64,000 nt of DNA from an uncultured Prevotella sp. (GTDB lineage Bacteria; Bacteroidota; Bacteroidia; Bacteroidales; Bacteroidaceae), in contig ONQB01000008.1 of NCBI GenBank assembly GCA_900319905.1, positions 16,014-80,013 on the forward strand, in the 5' to 3' direction. Under the pieces are notes generated by a model, which searched no databases, was not told where the DNA came from, and saw only the letters and a list, made by a program, of their open reading frames with translations. Positions 44,816 through 52,177 of this stretch are shown one piece after another. The number at the start of each line of letters is the position of its first letter. Within the stretch, counting starts at the first letter, position 1. The translations under genes and the position numbers were made by a program.

Positions 44816-44905
44816 TTACTTGCTCTTATGACGATTCTTACGTAATCTCTTTTTACGCTTATGCGTTGCCATCTTGTGGCCCTTCTTTTTCTTACCGTTT
44901 GGCAT
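44816..44905 (-). CDS. 29-residue very basic protein, candidate ribosomal protein
   Basis: A 29-codon gene in the gap between HU and rng, beginning MPNGKKKKGHKMATHKRKK and ending in RKNRHKSK. Nearly two thirds of the residues are Lys, Arg or His. I recall near-identical small proteins at this place (beside HU and rng) in other Bacteroidetes, which supports a real gene. The composition fits a small ribosomal protein that threads into rRNA, like bTHX or the Bacteroidetes-specific bL38, but I cannot tell which, if either. It lies 40 bp after the HU stop and is probably co-transcribed with HU. Confidence 0.75.
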   Translation of the reverse strand: MPNGKKKKGHKMATHKRKKRLRKNRHKSK

Positions 44906-44945
44906 AATTAATTAATTTAAAAGTTGATATATCACTTGTTGTTAT

Positions 44946-45227
44946 TTATTCACCTTTCATCTCATCTACGAAGGCCTTTGCAGGCTTGAAGCTCGGAATG
45001 TTGTGAGCGTCAATGATGATGGTCGTATCCTTGCCGATGTCACGTGCAGTCTTTGCAGCACGGTGCTTGATGATGAAACTTCCGAAGCCGCGAAGATAGA
45101 CATTCTCTTTCTTGTCGAGCATGCAACGCTTGACGGTCTCCATGAAGCTTTCTATGACGACTGCAACTTCTTTCTTCTGCAAGCCTGTCTGTTCAGTGAT
45201 TTCACTGATGATATCTGCTTTTGTCAT
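44946..45227 (-). CDS. HU-family nucleoid DNA-binding protein
   Basis: A 93-residue HU/IHF protein: MTKADIISEITEQTGLQKKE at the N terminus, the RGFGSFIIKHRAAKTARDI core that precedes the DNA-gripping arms, and FKPAKAF near the end. HU bends and compacts DNA. Here the arm region carries KDTTIIIDAHNIPSF in place of the commonest RNP pattern, closer to the divergent HU paralogues of Bacteroidetes. The frame opens at 45398, but the -7 box at 45284 and the family start support 45227. The 29-residue gene follows at once. Confidence 0.9.
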   Translation of the reverse strand: MTKADIISEITEQTGLQKKEVAVVIESFMETVKRCMLDKKENVYLRGFGSFIIKHRAAKTARDIGKDTTIIIDAHNIPSFKPAKAFVDEMKGE

Positions 45228-45283
45228 TTTAGTAAATATCTTATGTTTATATCTTGTTAATTCACAAAGCCTTTTCGGGGATG

Positions 45284-45291
45284 CAAAATTA
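45284..45291 (-). promoter_or_regulatory. -7 box of the HU operon
   Basis: Reads TAATTTTG on the minus strand, 57 nt before the ATG at 45227. The sequence from 45292 to 45487 shows no gene. Confidence 0.55.
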
Positions 45292-45487
45292 CTAATTTCT
45301 ATCGTTATAAAGAAATTTATTTGCTGTTTTTTCTTCGTTACCTCCCAAAAAACAGATATTTGCATGCCAGGCAGTGGCGTTGAAAGACTTCGGCGCAAGC
45401 ATAAAGATATGGCGGCATGTTGACATCATGATTGTGGCATACTTTACATTATACTTTATAATAAAGGGTATCACCGCATTCTTTACA

Positions 45488-46531
45488 TTAGATGGATGGC
45501 AGGTTGTCTTCAAGCTTCTTTTGGATTATTTTCCGCAGGATTTTCCCCCGCCTTGTCTGATGAGCGATGTCGTCGCGTATTTCGTTGAGCTCATTGAAGA
45601 GCTCTGCGGCGGCAGTCTGAATGGCATTTGGTTTACGCATGTCACGGTTGCCGTCTGGGTTGACGACAATCTTGATACCTTTCTCCATGATATGTACGTC
45701 AATGTCTGGACCGGTCATTACCGGTTCACCATCGTAGTGGATGGGGCCTGGCCCTGAACGGTGGATGTGCAGGTGCTTGGTACGGAATGACCGTATGCGC
45801 GAACTCTTGTCCAGAGTCTTGCTGAACATGTCGATGGCAATCTGTGGGGCTTCCAGTATGTCAAAGGGCTCCATGATGACTACATCCATCAGTCCGTCAC
45901 TCATGCGTGCTTTGGGGGCAATGTAGGCGTTGTTGCCGTATTGCGAGGCATTGGCTATAGAGATGAGAAAAGCTTTGTAACGTTTCGACTCTTCCTCGGT
46001 CTCCAGCTCGTAGGTCTCCGGCTTATAGCTCAGTCCCTTCTCGAGTATTTGCTGCACATAGGTGATAGGCCCTCGTTTACCGGCCTCGGCGAATTTGAAA
46101 CTGATGAAGGCATCGAAGCCCATGCCGCAAGTGCAGAAAAAGTCATGGTCGTTGATGACGCCATAGTCAAGATCTTGGATCTCGTACTGGTTGATGATCT
46201 CAATACTTTTCTTCACGTTCAGTGGAATGAGCAGGTGACGCGCCAGCCCATTGCCCGATCCGCAAGGGATGATGGCCATTGCCGTGTTGGTGTGGGTCAG
46301 GCCACGTCCTACCTCGTTGACCGTTCCGTCACCGCCGATGGCCACCACGATGTCGTAGCCATCTTCAGCGGCCTGCCTTGCCAACTCAGTGGCATGACCA
46401 GGATGCTCGGTCTTGCGAATGGTGTAGTCGAACCTACTCTTGTCCAAGTACTTCTCAATCCCATCGGGTACGCCAGCCTTGCTGACAGTGCCGGAAATGG
46501 GATTAATAATGAAAAGAATTTTCTGTTTCAT
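45488..46531 (-). CDS. Diacylglycerol/sphingoid-type lipid kinase (DagK family)
   Basis: A 347-residue soluble lipid kinase of the YegS/DgkB superfamily. The nucleotide site GGDGT is at residues 66-70 (AIGGDGTVNEV), followed by PCGSGNGLARHL. The C-terminal beta-sandwich domain and a Lys/Arg-rich tail (about 300-347) complete it. Family members phosphorylate diacylglycerol, ceramide or sphingosine. The gene is divergent from serine palmitoyltransferase with 172 bp between starts, so a sphingolipid substrate is plausible but unproven. It has its own -7 box. Confidence 0.87.
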   Translation of the reverse strand: MKQKILFIINPISGTVSKAGVPDGIEKYLDKSRFDYTIRKTEHPGHATELARQAAEDGYDIVVAIGGDGTVNEVGRGLTHTNTAMAIIPCGSGNGLARHLLIPLNVKKSIEIINQYEIQDLDYGVINDHDFFCTCGMGFDAFISFKFAEAGKRGPITYVQQILEKGLSYKPETYELETEEESKRYKAFLISIANASQYGNNAYIAPKARMSDGLMDVVIMEPFDILEAPQIAIDMFSKTLDKSSRIRSFRTKHLHIHRSGPGPIHYDGEPVMTGPDIDVHIMEKGIKIVVNPDGNRDMRKPNAIQTAAAELFNELNEIRDDIAHQTRRGKILRKIIQKKLEDNLPSI

Positions 46532-46550
46532 ACTCGCTTCTATTGTGTTG

Positions 46551-46558
46551 CAAAATTA
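46551..46558 (-). promoter_or_regulatory. -7 box of the lipid kinase gene
   Basis: Reads TAATTTTG on the minus strand, 20 nt before the ATG at 46531. Confidence 0.55.
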
Positions 46559-46652
46559 ATTGGTTTTCTCCAAATTTGGTGCCCGTCATGGTTATTTTTT
46601 ATATTTTAATTGTTTTCTTCTTGATTTTGTTCTTGAAATAAGTTCTTTTTTG

Positions 46653-46660
46653 TAACTTTG
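46653..46660 (+). promoter_or_regulatory. -7 box of spt
   Basis: TAACTTTG, 43 nt before the ATG at 46704. TTG at 46633-46635 (17-bp spacer) or TTTG at 46626-46629 (23 bp) could be the -33 element. Confidence 0.6.
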
Positions 46661-46703
46661 CAACCTATAAGAATTAAAGGTAGTACATCTACACCTATTT
46701 AAA

Positions 46704-47891
46704 ATGGGACAGTTAACAGAAAGATACAAGAACTATCGTGTACCACAGAAGTACATGGAAGAAGGTGTTTATCCCTATTTTAGGGAGATCACCAGCAAAC
46801 AAGGCCCTGAAGTTGTTATGGGCGGCCGTAAGATATTAATGTTTGGTAGCAATGCCTATACAGGACTTACTGGCGACCAGCGCATCATCGATGCAGGCAA
46901 GGCGGCCCTTGACAAGTATGGTTCAGGATGTGCAGGAAGTCGTTTCCTCAATGGTACACTTGATATTCATGTGCAGTTGGAGAAGGAATTGGCTGCTTAT
47001 GAGCATAAGGACGCTGCTCTTTGCTTCTCGACGGGCTTTACTGTCAATTCAGGCGTTATCCCTGCTATTGTTGGCCGTGGCGATTACCTCATCTGTGACG
47101 ACCGTGACCATGCTTCTATCGTTGATGGCCGCCGTCTGAGTTTCGCTACTCAGCTGCACTATAAGCACAACGATATGGAGGACTTGGAGCGCGTGCTGAA
47201 ACGTCTGCCTCATGAGGCTATCAAGCTCATCGTGGTTGATGGTGTCTTCTCAATGGAGGGCGATTTGGCTAAGTTGCCGGAGATAGTTGAGCTCAAGCAT
47301 AAGTACAATTGCTCTATCATGGTTGACGAAGCCCATGGCTTGGGCGTGTTTGGTGATCAGGGTCGTGGCGTGTGCCATCATTTTGGTCTTCAAGACGATA
47401 TCGACCTCATCATGGGTACGTTCTCCAAGAGTCTTGCCTCAATCGGAGGTTTTATTGCTTCCGACTGGGATACCATCAACTACCTGCGTCACACCTCCCG
47501 CACCTACATTTTCTCGGCCAGTGACACGCCTGCTGCCACGGCATGCGCCCTTGAGGCTCTTCATATCATCCAGAATGAGCCGGAGCGTCGCCAAGCCCTG
47601 TGGGATGTCACCAACTATGCGCTGAAGCGCTTCCGTGAGGAGGGCTTCGAGATTGGCGAGACCGAGAGCCCTATCATCCCGCTGTATGTGCGTGATGACA
47701 CCAAGACGTTCCTGGTGACCAAGCTTGCATTTGATGCGGGTGTGTTCATCAATCCCGTCATTCCTCCTGCTTGTGCACCACAGGATACACTCGTTCGCTT
47801 TGCCCTGATGGCTACCCATACCAAGGAGCAGGTGGAGCGTGGTGTGATGGCTCTGAAGAAGATCTTCGTGGAGCAAGGCATCATCAAATAA
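46704..47891 (+). CDS. spt: Serine palmitoyltransferase
   Basis: A 395-residue PLP enzyme of the alpha-oxoamine synthase family. It condenses serine with a long-chain acyl-CoA to 3-ketosphinganine, the first step of sphingolipid synthesis. The PLP lysine is Lys242 in GTFSKSLASIGGF; DEAHGLGVFGDQGRG and GSRFLNGTLDIHVQLE are the other family marks. Glycine C-acetyltransferase and BioF are close relatives; the N-terminal RYKNYRVPQKYMEEGVYPYFREI and sphingolipid-producing lineage favour Spt. It is divergent from a lipid kinase gene and ends at a 17-bp terminator stem. Confidence 0.88.
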   Translation: MGQLTERYKNYRVPQKYMEEGVYPYFREITSKQGPEVVMGGRKILMFGSNAYTGLTGDQRIIDAGKAALDKYGSGCAGSRFLNGTLDIHVQLEKELAAYEHKDAALCFSTGFTVNSGVIPAIVGRGDYLICDDRDHASIVDGRRLSFATQLHYKHNDMEDLERVLKRLPHEAIKLIVVDGVFSMEGDLAKLPEIVELKHKYNCSIMVDEAHGLGVFGDQGRGVCHHFGLQDDIDLIMGTFSKSLASIGGFIASDWDTINYLRHTSRTYIFSASDTPAATACALEALHIIQNEPERRQALWDVTNYALKRFREEGFEIGETESPIIPLYVRDDTKTFLVTKLAFDAGVFINPVIPPACAPQDTLVRFALMATHTKEQVERGVMALKKIFVEQGIIK

Positions 47892-47921
47892 GCCAATTTT
47901 ACTACATTAAAAAGATAGAAG

Positions 47922-47961
47922 GGGACTGTGCTGAAGTCAAAGACGACTTTAGCGCAGTCCC
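47922..47961 (+). terminator. Terminator of spt, GGGACTG family
   Basis: GGGACTGTGCTGAAGTC (47922-47938) pairs with GACTTTAGCGCAGTCCC (47945-47961), 17 bp with two G-T pairs, then CTTT. The arm GCGCAGTCCC is shared with the hairpin at 22084. Confidence 0.85.
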
Positions 47962-48069
47962 TTTCGCTGTTTATAGACGCGGCTCTGTTTCGATATGCAT
48001 GGCTGGATACAACGTATCGTTTTATGATTTATTATTATTCCGACGTAGTGGAATATCATGCAAATTACT

Positions 48070-48077
48070 TAATTTTG
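48070..48077 (+). promoter_or_regulatory. -7 box of the TPM gene, 5 nt from the start codon
   Basis: TAATTTTG ends 5 nt before the ATG at 48083, implying a leaderless or nearly leaderless mRNA. It excludes the long upstream frame from 47771. Confidence 0.6.
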
Positions 48078-48082
48078 TGAGC

Positions 48083-48892
48083 ATGAAGCTCACAGAACAC
48101 AAAAAACTGAATGATTATTGTCGCTGGGTGGTCATGATAGTCCTTCTTCTGCTGTCAGTGCAGGGATGGGGCAAGACATGGTCGGCTGAGGATGTGCCCA
48201 TGGTTCATTTGCAAGACCGGATGCGTTATGTGTGCGATCCAGAGGGACTGATGGCGCAGTCTGCCCGTGATTCAGCCGACTATTATCTTCATCGGTTAGA
48301 GAAGGAGTGTGGCGTACAGTCGGTGTTTGTCGTCGTCGGCAGGGTGAAGAACGCTGATTGCTTTCGTATGGCGCAGGACATTGGCAATCGTTATGGTGTG
48401 GGCAACAAAGATACACGTCGCGGTCTTGTGGTCGTGATTGCTGTTGACGACCATAAGTACTTCATTGCCCCTGGCAAAGGTCTAGAGGGTGATCTTACCG
48501 ATTTGGACTGTGATGACATTGCCCGTGCTTGCATTGTGAAAAACATGCGTGCCAATGATGTCAATGCAGCGGTGGCGACTACGGCCAAGGCCGTTTTCAG
48601 TAAACTCAAGACTGGTTCCACAGGCATCCAAAAAACTGATGATGAGGAGGATGAACCCATGTGGTTTATTGTGATGGTCCTGGTTGGTTGCTTCGCACTG
48701 AGCTATCTATTGTATCGTGTTTTCTTCCGTCATCGCGGAGGGGGACGCAACAACCGTCATGACAACGATGATCTGTTTCCGCCCTTTATCTTCTTTGGTG
48801 GTGGAGGCTCCGGCGGCACCTCTGGTGATTCTATCGGCGGCAGCTTTGGCGGTGGCAGCTTTGGCGGTGGCGGGTCAGGCGGCAGTTGGTAA
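48083..48892 (+). CDS. TPM-domain membrane protein
   Basis: A 269-residue envelope protein: a signal-anchor segment (about 15-34), a TPM domain (about 45-180; LMAQSARDSADYYLHRLEKE, RGLVVVIAVDDHKYFIAPGKGLEG), one membrane helix (about 194-212) and a glycine/serine-rich tail (SFGGGSFGGGGSGGSW). TPM proteins were named from plant thylakoid photosystem repair; bacterial members are often beside lemA, as here (36 bp). Their function is poorly known; some act as acid phosphatases. The chosen start follows the -7 box. Confidence 0.87.
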   Translation: MKLTEHKKLNDYCRWVVMIVLLLLSVQGWGKTWSAEDVPMVHLQDRMRYVCDPEGLMAQSARDSADYYLHRLEKECGVQSVFVVVGRVKNADCFRMAQDIGNRYGVGNKDTRRGLVVVIAVDDHKYFIAPGKGLEGDLTDLDCDDIARACIVKNMRANDVNAAVATTAKAVFSKLKTGSTGIQKTDDEEDEPMWFIVMVLVGCFALSYLLYRVFFRHRGGGRNNRHDNDDLFPPFIFFGGGGSGGTSGDSIGGSFGGGSFGGGGSGGSW

Positions 48893-48928
48893 TATATAAT
48901 AAGGTGTAATCAATAATTTTATCCATTT

Positions 48929-49531
48929 ATGAAGAAATCGAATATTATCCTACTTGTAGTAGTTGGTATTGTTGTTGTACTGGGCTTATGGCTTTGGAGG
49001 GCCTACAATGGTATGGTCGATCAGCAGGAGTCGGCCACGACGGCCTTTGCCAATGTGCAGGCTACCTATCAGCGTCGTGCTGACCTCATTCCTAATCTCA
49101 CGCGTACCGTGCAGGCTTATGCCAAGCACGAGAAGTCCACCTTCACGGAGGTGACTAAGGCGCGCGCGTCTGTATCGCAAATTCACTTGGATGCTTCTAC
49201 TGCTACTCCTGAGCAAATCAAGAAGTTTGACCAGGCACAGGGTCAGCTGTCGCAGGCGCTTGGCAAGCTCATGCTGGTGGCTGAGCGTTATCCGGAGTTG
49301 AAGGCCAATGAGAACTTCCACGATCTTCAGATTCAGTTGGAGGGTACGGAGAACCGCATCAATGAGGCTCGTCAGAAATATAATGAGACGGTACAATCGT
49401 ACAACCTTGCTATACGTCGTTTCCCCAATGTGCTGATTGCCGGTTCCTTTGGCTTCACACCCATGCAGAAGTTTGAAGCATCGAGCAGCGCTCAGTCAGC
49501 GCCAACCGTTAATTTCGACAACGATATCTAA
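48929..49531 (+). CDS. lemA: LemA-family protein
   Basis: A 200-residue membrane protein: one N-terminal helix (about 5-24) and a long helical-bundle domain. Family marks are RRADLIPNLTRTVQAYAKHE and, near the end, YNLAIRRFPNVLIAGSFGFTP. LemA proteins are widespread, with the helix in the membrane and the bundle outside or inside depending on species; the role is unsettled. The pairing with a TPM gene is a conserved arrangement and suggests a shared envelope task. Confidence 0.92.
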   Translation: MKKSNIILLVVVGIVVVLGLWLWRAYNGMVDQQESATTAFANVQATYQRRADLIPNLTRTVQAYAKHEKSTFTEVTKARASVSQIHLDASTATPEQIKKFDQAQGQLSQALGKLMLVAERYPELKANENFHDLQIQLEGTENRINEARQKYNETVQSYNLAIRRFPNVLIAGSFGFTPMQKFEASSSAQSAPTVNFDNDI

Positions 49532-49554
49532 GAATAGTCTGTTTACAAATTAAT

Positions 49555-49586
49555 ATGGGGCATAGACACTTATGTCAATGCCCCAT
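49555..49586 (+). terminator. Terminator of TPM-lemA
   Basis: ATGGGGCAT (49555-49563) and ATGCCCCAT (49578-49586) form a 9-bp stem, and the flanks TAAT/ATTA extend it. From 49587 to 49760 I see only a weak TATACC/GGTATA hairpin (49737-49753) after the next, converging gene. Confidence 0.7.
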
Positions 49587-49760
49587 AATATTACCCTCAT
49601 GGAGTTGCGTATAGGGTGTGGGATAATCTTTTCCCTGTCATCACTCATCTACAGCTTACTCAATTTTCTTACATTAATCAAACTCTTGTAGGGTCGCACT
49701 TTTCAATATAATCTAACTTCTGAAACTTGAATAATTTATACCAATAGGGTATAGCCAATC

Positions 49761-52064
49761 TCAATGAATGAAGAGCTTCACGGCAGAGGTGGCACCGTGA
49801 TCATGAGCTTCCAAGATGTAAAGTCCCTTGGTGAGGCCCGATGGAATGTTGAAACTGCCATCTTTTAAGAAGCTTTGGGCCTTGACTATGCGACCGTCAG
49901 CAGCATGCAGACGCACTTGCAACATGGCCTTGCAGACACCTTCGAAGTGGAGTGGCAGCATGCTCCCCGCACGAACATCGGTGCAGTCAGCCGATATCTT
50001 AAACTTAGAACCGCCGTCAGGTGTTGTCACCTTTTGAATACCTGTATAGGCATCCTTGTCGAAGGTCTTGTCGTTGATGACATACGTGTAATGATACCAA
50101 CGATAGGATGGGCTGGCGGGCTGGTAGACATTGTCCTTCATCTGAAGGCGATAGTCGTAGTGGCACTTGCGCTGCTCCTCGCCTGTGTAGATATAATCGG
50201 TATTGACGACGACTGCAAATACGACATCGTTGGCCGGCTGGTCGTTGAGTACCATGGCCACATCTCCTTCGCCAGAACACGGCTTGGAATAATAGATGCG
50301 TCCACGCTTTGAGCGGTAACAGAGCTGGCACTCCATATTTGGGCCCTTGGGTAAGAAATGGATGCGTATCGTGTCTCCTTTGACGTAATTGACATGAAGC
50401 GGAATCTGGTTGGCACCGCTCCATCCCGGACAGGTGCGGGCTTCCGGTTTCCACCACCGAGCAGAGTCGACAGCGTCGCAAGCATACATATTGACGTAAG
50501 GTGTGGCCTTCCACTCTTCCACTTCCTGCATATAAGGCGACCACTCCTGTTTGATGGAGAGTTGCCAGTTGTTGTCGAGGAGGGCTCGGCTTGCGTTCGA
50601 CCATTTGCCCAAGTCGATGGTGGCTTGCTTCACACGGAACTCACGCACAAGCTGACGTGTCTGCGCGTCGCCCAGTGTGTCGGCGATGCCTGAGAGTACG
50701 CGATCTTTGCAGTAACGCCATATCCATGGCAATGTGTTTTGAGAGAAGCGGACGGTCAGGAAATGAGCGAAGAGCTCGCTGTACTGCACGCCACCAAGCA
50801 GGTTGCGCCAGGTGCAGATTCGCTGGCCATCGCTGCGGAAGAGGTTCACGCCCTCAGCGCTCGGTCCTCCGAAAGATCCGTCGAGCAACCAACCCGAATA
50901 GCATTCTATTGGCATGAACGGTGCAATCATCGTTCCGGCCGAAAGAAATCCCATGCTCGTGGGCGTTACGTTGGGCGTCTTGCTCAGTTCGGCATCGGCC
51001 TGCATAGAGGTGTTGCCCGACTCCTGGAACCAAGCAGAGTTCTTGCAACCCTCGAGGTCGGCAAAGACGGCATGGATGCCTTCGTGGACACAAGCGTTCT
51101 GCTGTGCCGTCTGGTCATTGACAGCTGCGTTGTGGTAGGAATCGTAAGTGAAATCAGGGTCGAAGCAAGCGACGGGGTAGTAGCTCAGGTTCACCATTGG
51201 CCAGTTCTCACCGTTGTACCATGTAGCACTTTGCCATCCGCCAAGTGCAGTAGAGTCGGCTGGGTCGGAATAGAGGCCACTGCCATAGAGATAGACCGTG
51301 CTGTAATAGCCACGGCGGGCACGCTTGTCGGGTAGCCAGCCGAGAGAATCGCGGAAATAGCCGAAGTCGTTGTTCATCTTGTCGAGCAAGCCCTCGATGG
51401 CCTCATCCGTCACGTATTTGTTACGTTTTGGTCCCCAGGCAAAAGCCCACCAGCCTTTGACTTTCATACCTACCTGTCCATTGTTCTCAGGCAGGAACTT
51501 CGTGGGTGCTGGCACGCCATTGGGATAGTCGTAGCGATAGTTGTAATCCAGCTTGCTGCTGTAAGGCTTCCACGTGAAGGGCTCAGCTGGATCGGCATTG
51601 CAATAGCCGATAATGCGCACCTCTTTGATGCCACAGGCTGCTCTGCTTTTCATATAGATGCGGATGCGGCTGGTGGTGAGAGCGACAGTGAGCGTGGAGA
51701 GGTTAGAACCAGTAGGCAGGGCTGCAGCCTGCTTCCAGGTTGACGACGTTGCGTCCCAATATTCCACGCGTGCCGATGTGGGCAACAGTATATTGGGACT
51801 GCTCTCCGCCCAATAGACGGAGATGGTTTGCGCGAAGCACTTATAGTCCCATGCAAACTCTACATATTGCTCTTTGCCCAGACTCTCGTCGCCTGTATAA
51901 CTGCTCCAATAGGCGGACCGGTTGTTGTCGGCAAGTCGGGAAGCTTGGGCGCTGTTGGCCGAAGCTAAAAGAGAGGCAGCCTTCAAGGCGATGTTGCTCA
52001 GGCTCTCAGCCTTGACTACGCAAGCCAACAACAGCAGCAATCCAACTAATATATTTCTTCTCAT
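49761..52064 (-). CDS. Secreted putative zincin with discoidin-like domain
   Basis: A 767-residue exported protein. A signal peptide (1-19) leads to a discoidin/F5-8C-like module (about 20-160; ASRLADNNRSAYWSS, YVEFAWD, IRIYMKS), which may bind sugar. A central domain carries HEGIH (His327-His331) with a possible third ligand Glu348 (AWFQESGNTS), the pattern of an HExxH zinc protease and similar to the DUF6055-type protein at 55549. The C terminus (GLTKGLYILEA) resembles a type IX secretion sorting tail. The frame opens at 52097, but the signal peptide begins at 52064. It lies 113 bp after the DUF4859-like gene, with a hairpin between. Activity is inferred. Confidence 0.7.
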   Translation of the reverse strand: MRRNILVGLLLLLACVVKAESLSNIALKAASLLASANSAQASRLADNNRSAYWSSYTGDESLGKEQYVEFAWDYKCFAQTISVYWAESSPNILLPTSARVEYWDATSSTWKQAAALPTGSNLSTLTVALTTSRIRIYMKSRAACGIKEVRIIGYCNADPAEPFTWKPYSSKLDYNYRYDYPNGVPAPTKFLPENNGQVGMKVKGWWAFAWGPKRNKYVTDEAIEGLLDKMNNDFGYFRDSLGWLPDKRARRGYYSTVYLYGSGLYSDPADSTALGGWQSATWYNGENWPMVNLSYYPVACFDPDFTYDSYHNAAVNDQTAQQNACVHEGIHAVFADLEGCKNSAWFQESGNTSMQADAELSKTPNVTPTSMGFLSAGTMIAPFMPIECYSGWLLDGSFGGPSAEGVNLFRSDGQRICTWRNLLGGVQYSELFAHFLTVRFSQNTLPWIWRYCKDRVLSGIADTLGDAQTRQLVREFRVKQATIDLGKWSNASRALLDNNWQLSIKQEWSPYMQEVEEWKATPYVNMYACDAVDSARWWKPEARTCPGWSGANQIPLHVNYVKGDTIRIHFLPKGPNMECQLCYRSKRGRIYYSKPCSGEGDVAMVLNDQPANDVVFAVVVNTDYIYTGEEQRKCHYDYRLQMKDNVYQPASPSYRWYHYTYVINDKTFDKDAYTGIQKVTTPDGGSKFKISADCTDVRAGSMLPLHFEGVCKAMLQVRLHAADGRIVKAQSFLKDGSFNIPSGLTKGLYILEAHDHGATSAVKLFIH

Positions 52065-52095
52065 AATCAGAATTTTAGAGGACAGGTTGAAAAAC

Positions 52096-52127
52096 AAGCC
52101 CCTAAGACAGGCATGTCCCAGGGGCTT
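52096..52127 (-). terminator. Hairpin between the DUF4859-like and zincin genes
   Basis: On the minus strand AAGCCCCT pairs with AGGGGCTT and is followed by GTTTTT. It ends 32 nt before the next ATG (52064), which leaves little room for a separate promoter, so partial read-through is likely. Confidence 0.65.
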
Positions 52128-52177
52128 TGGATGAATGTTACACGATTAGTGTTCAGAAAACAATAACATAGAAGCTA

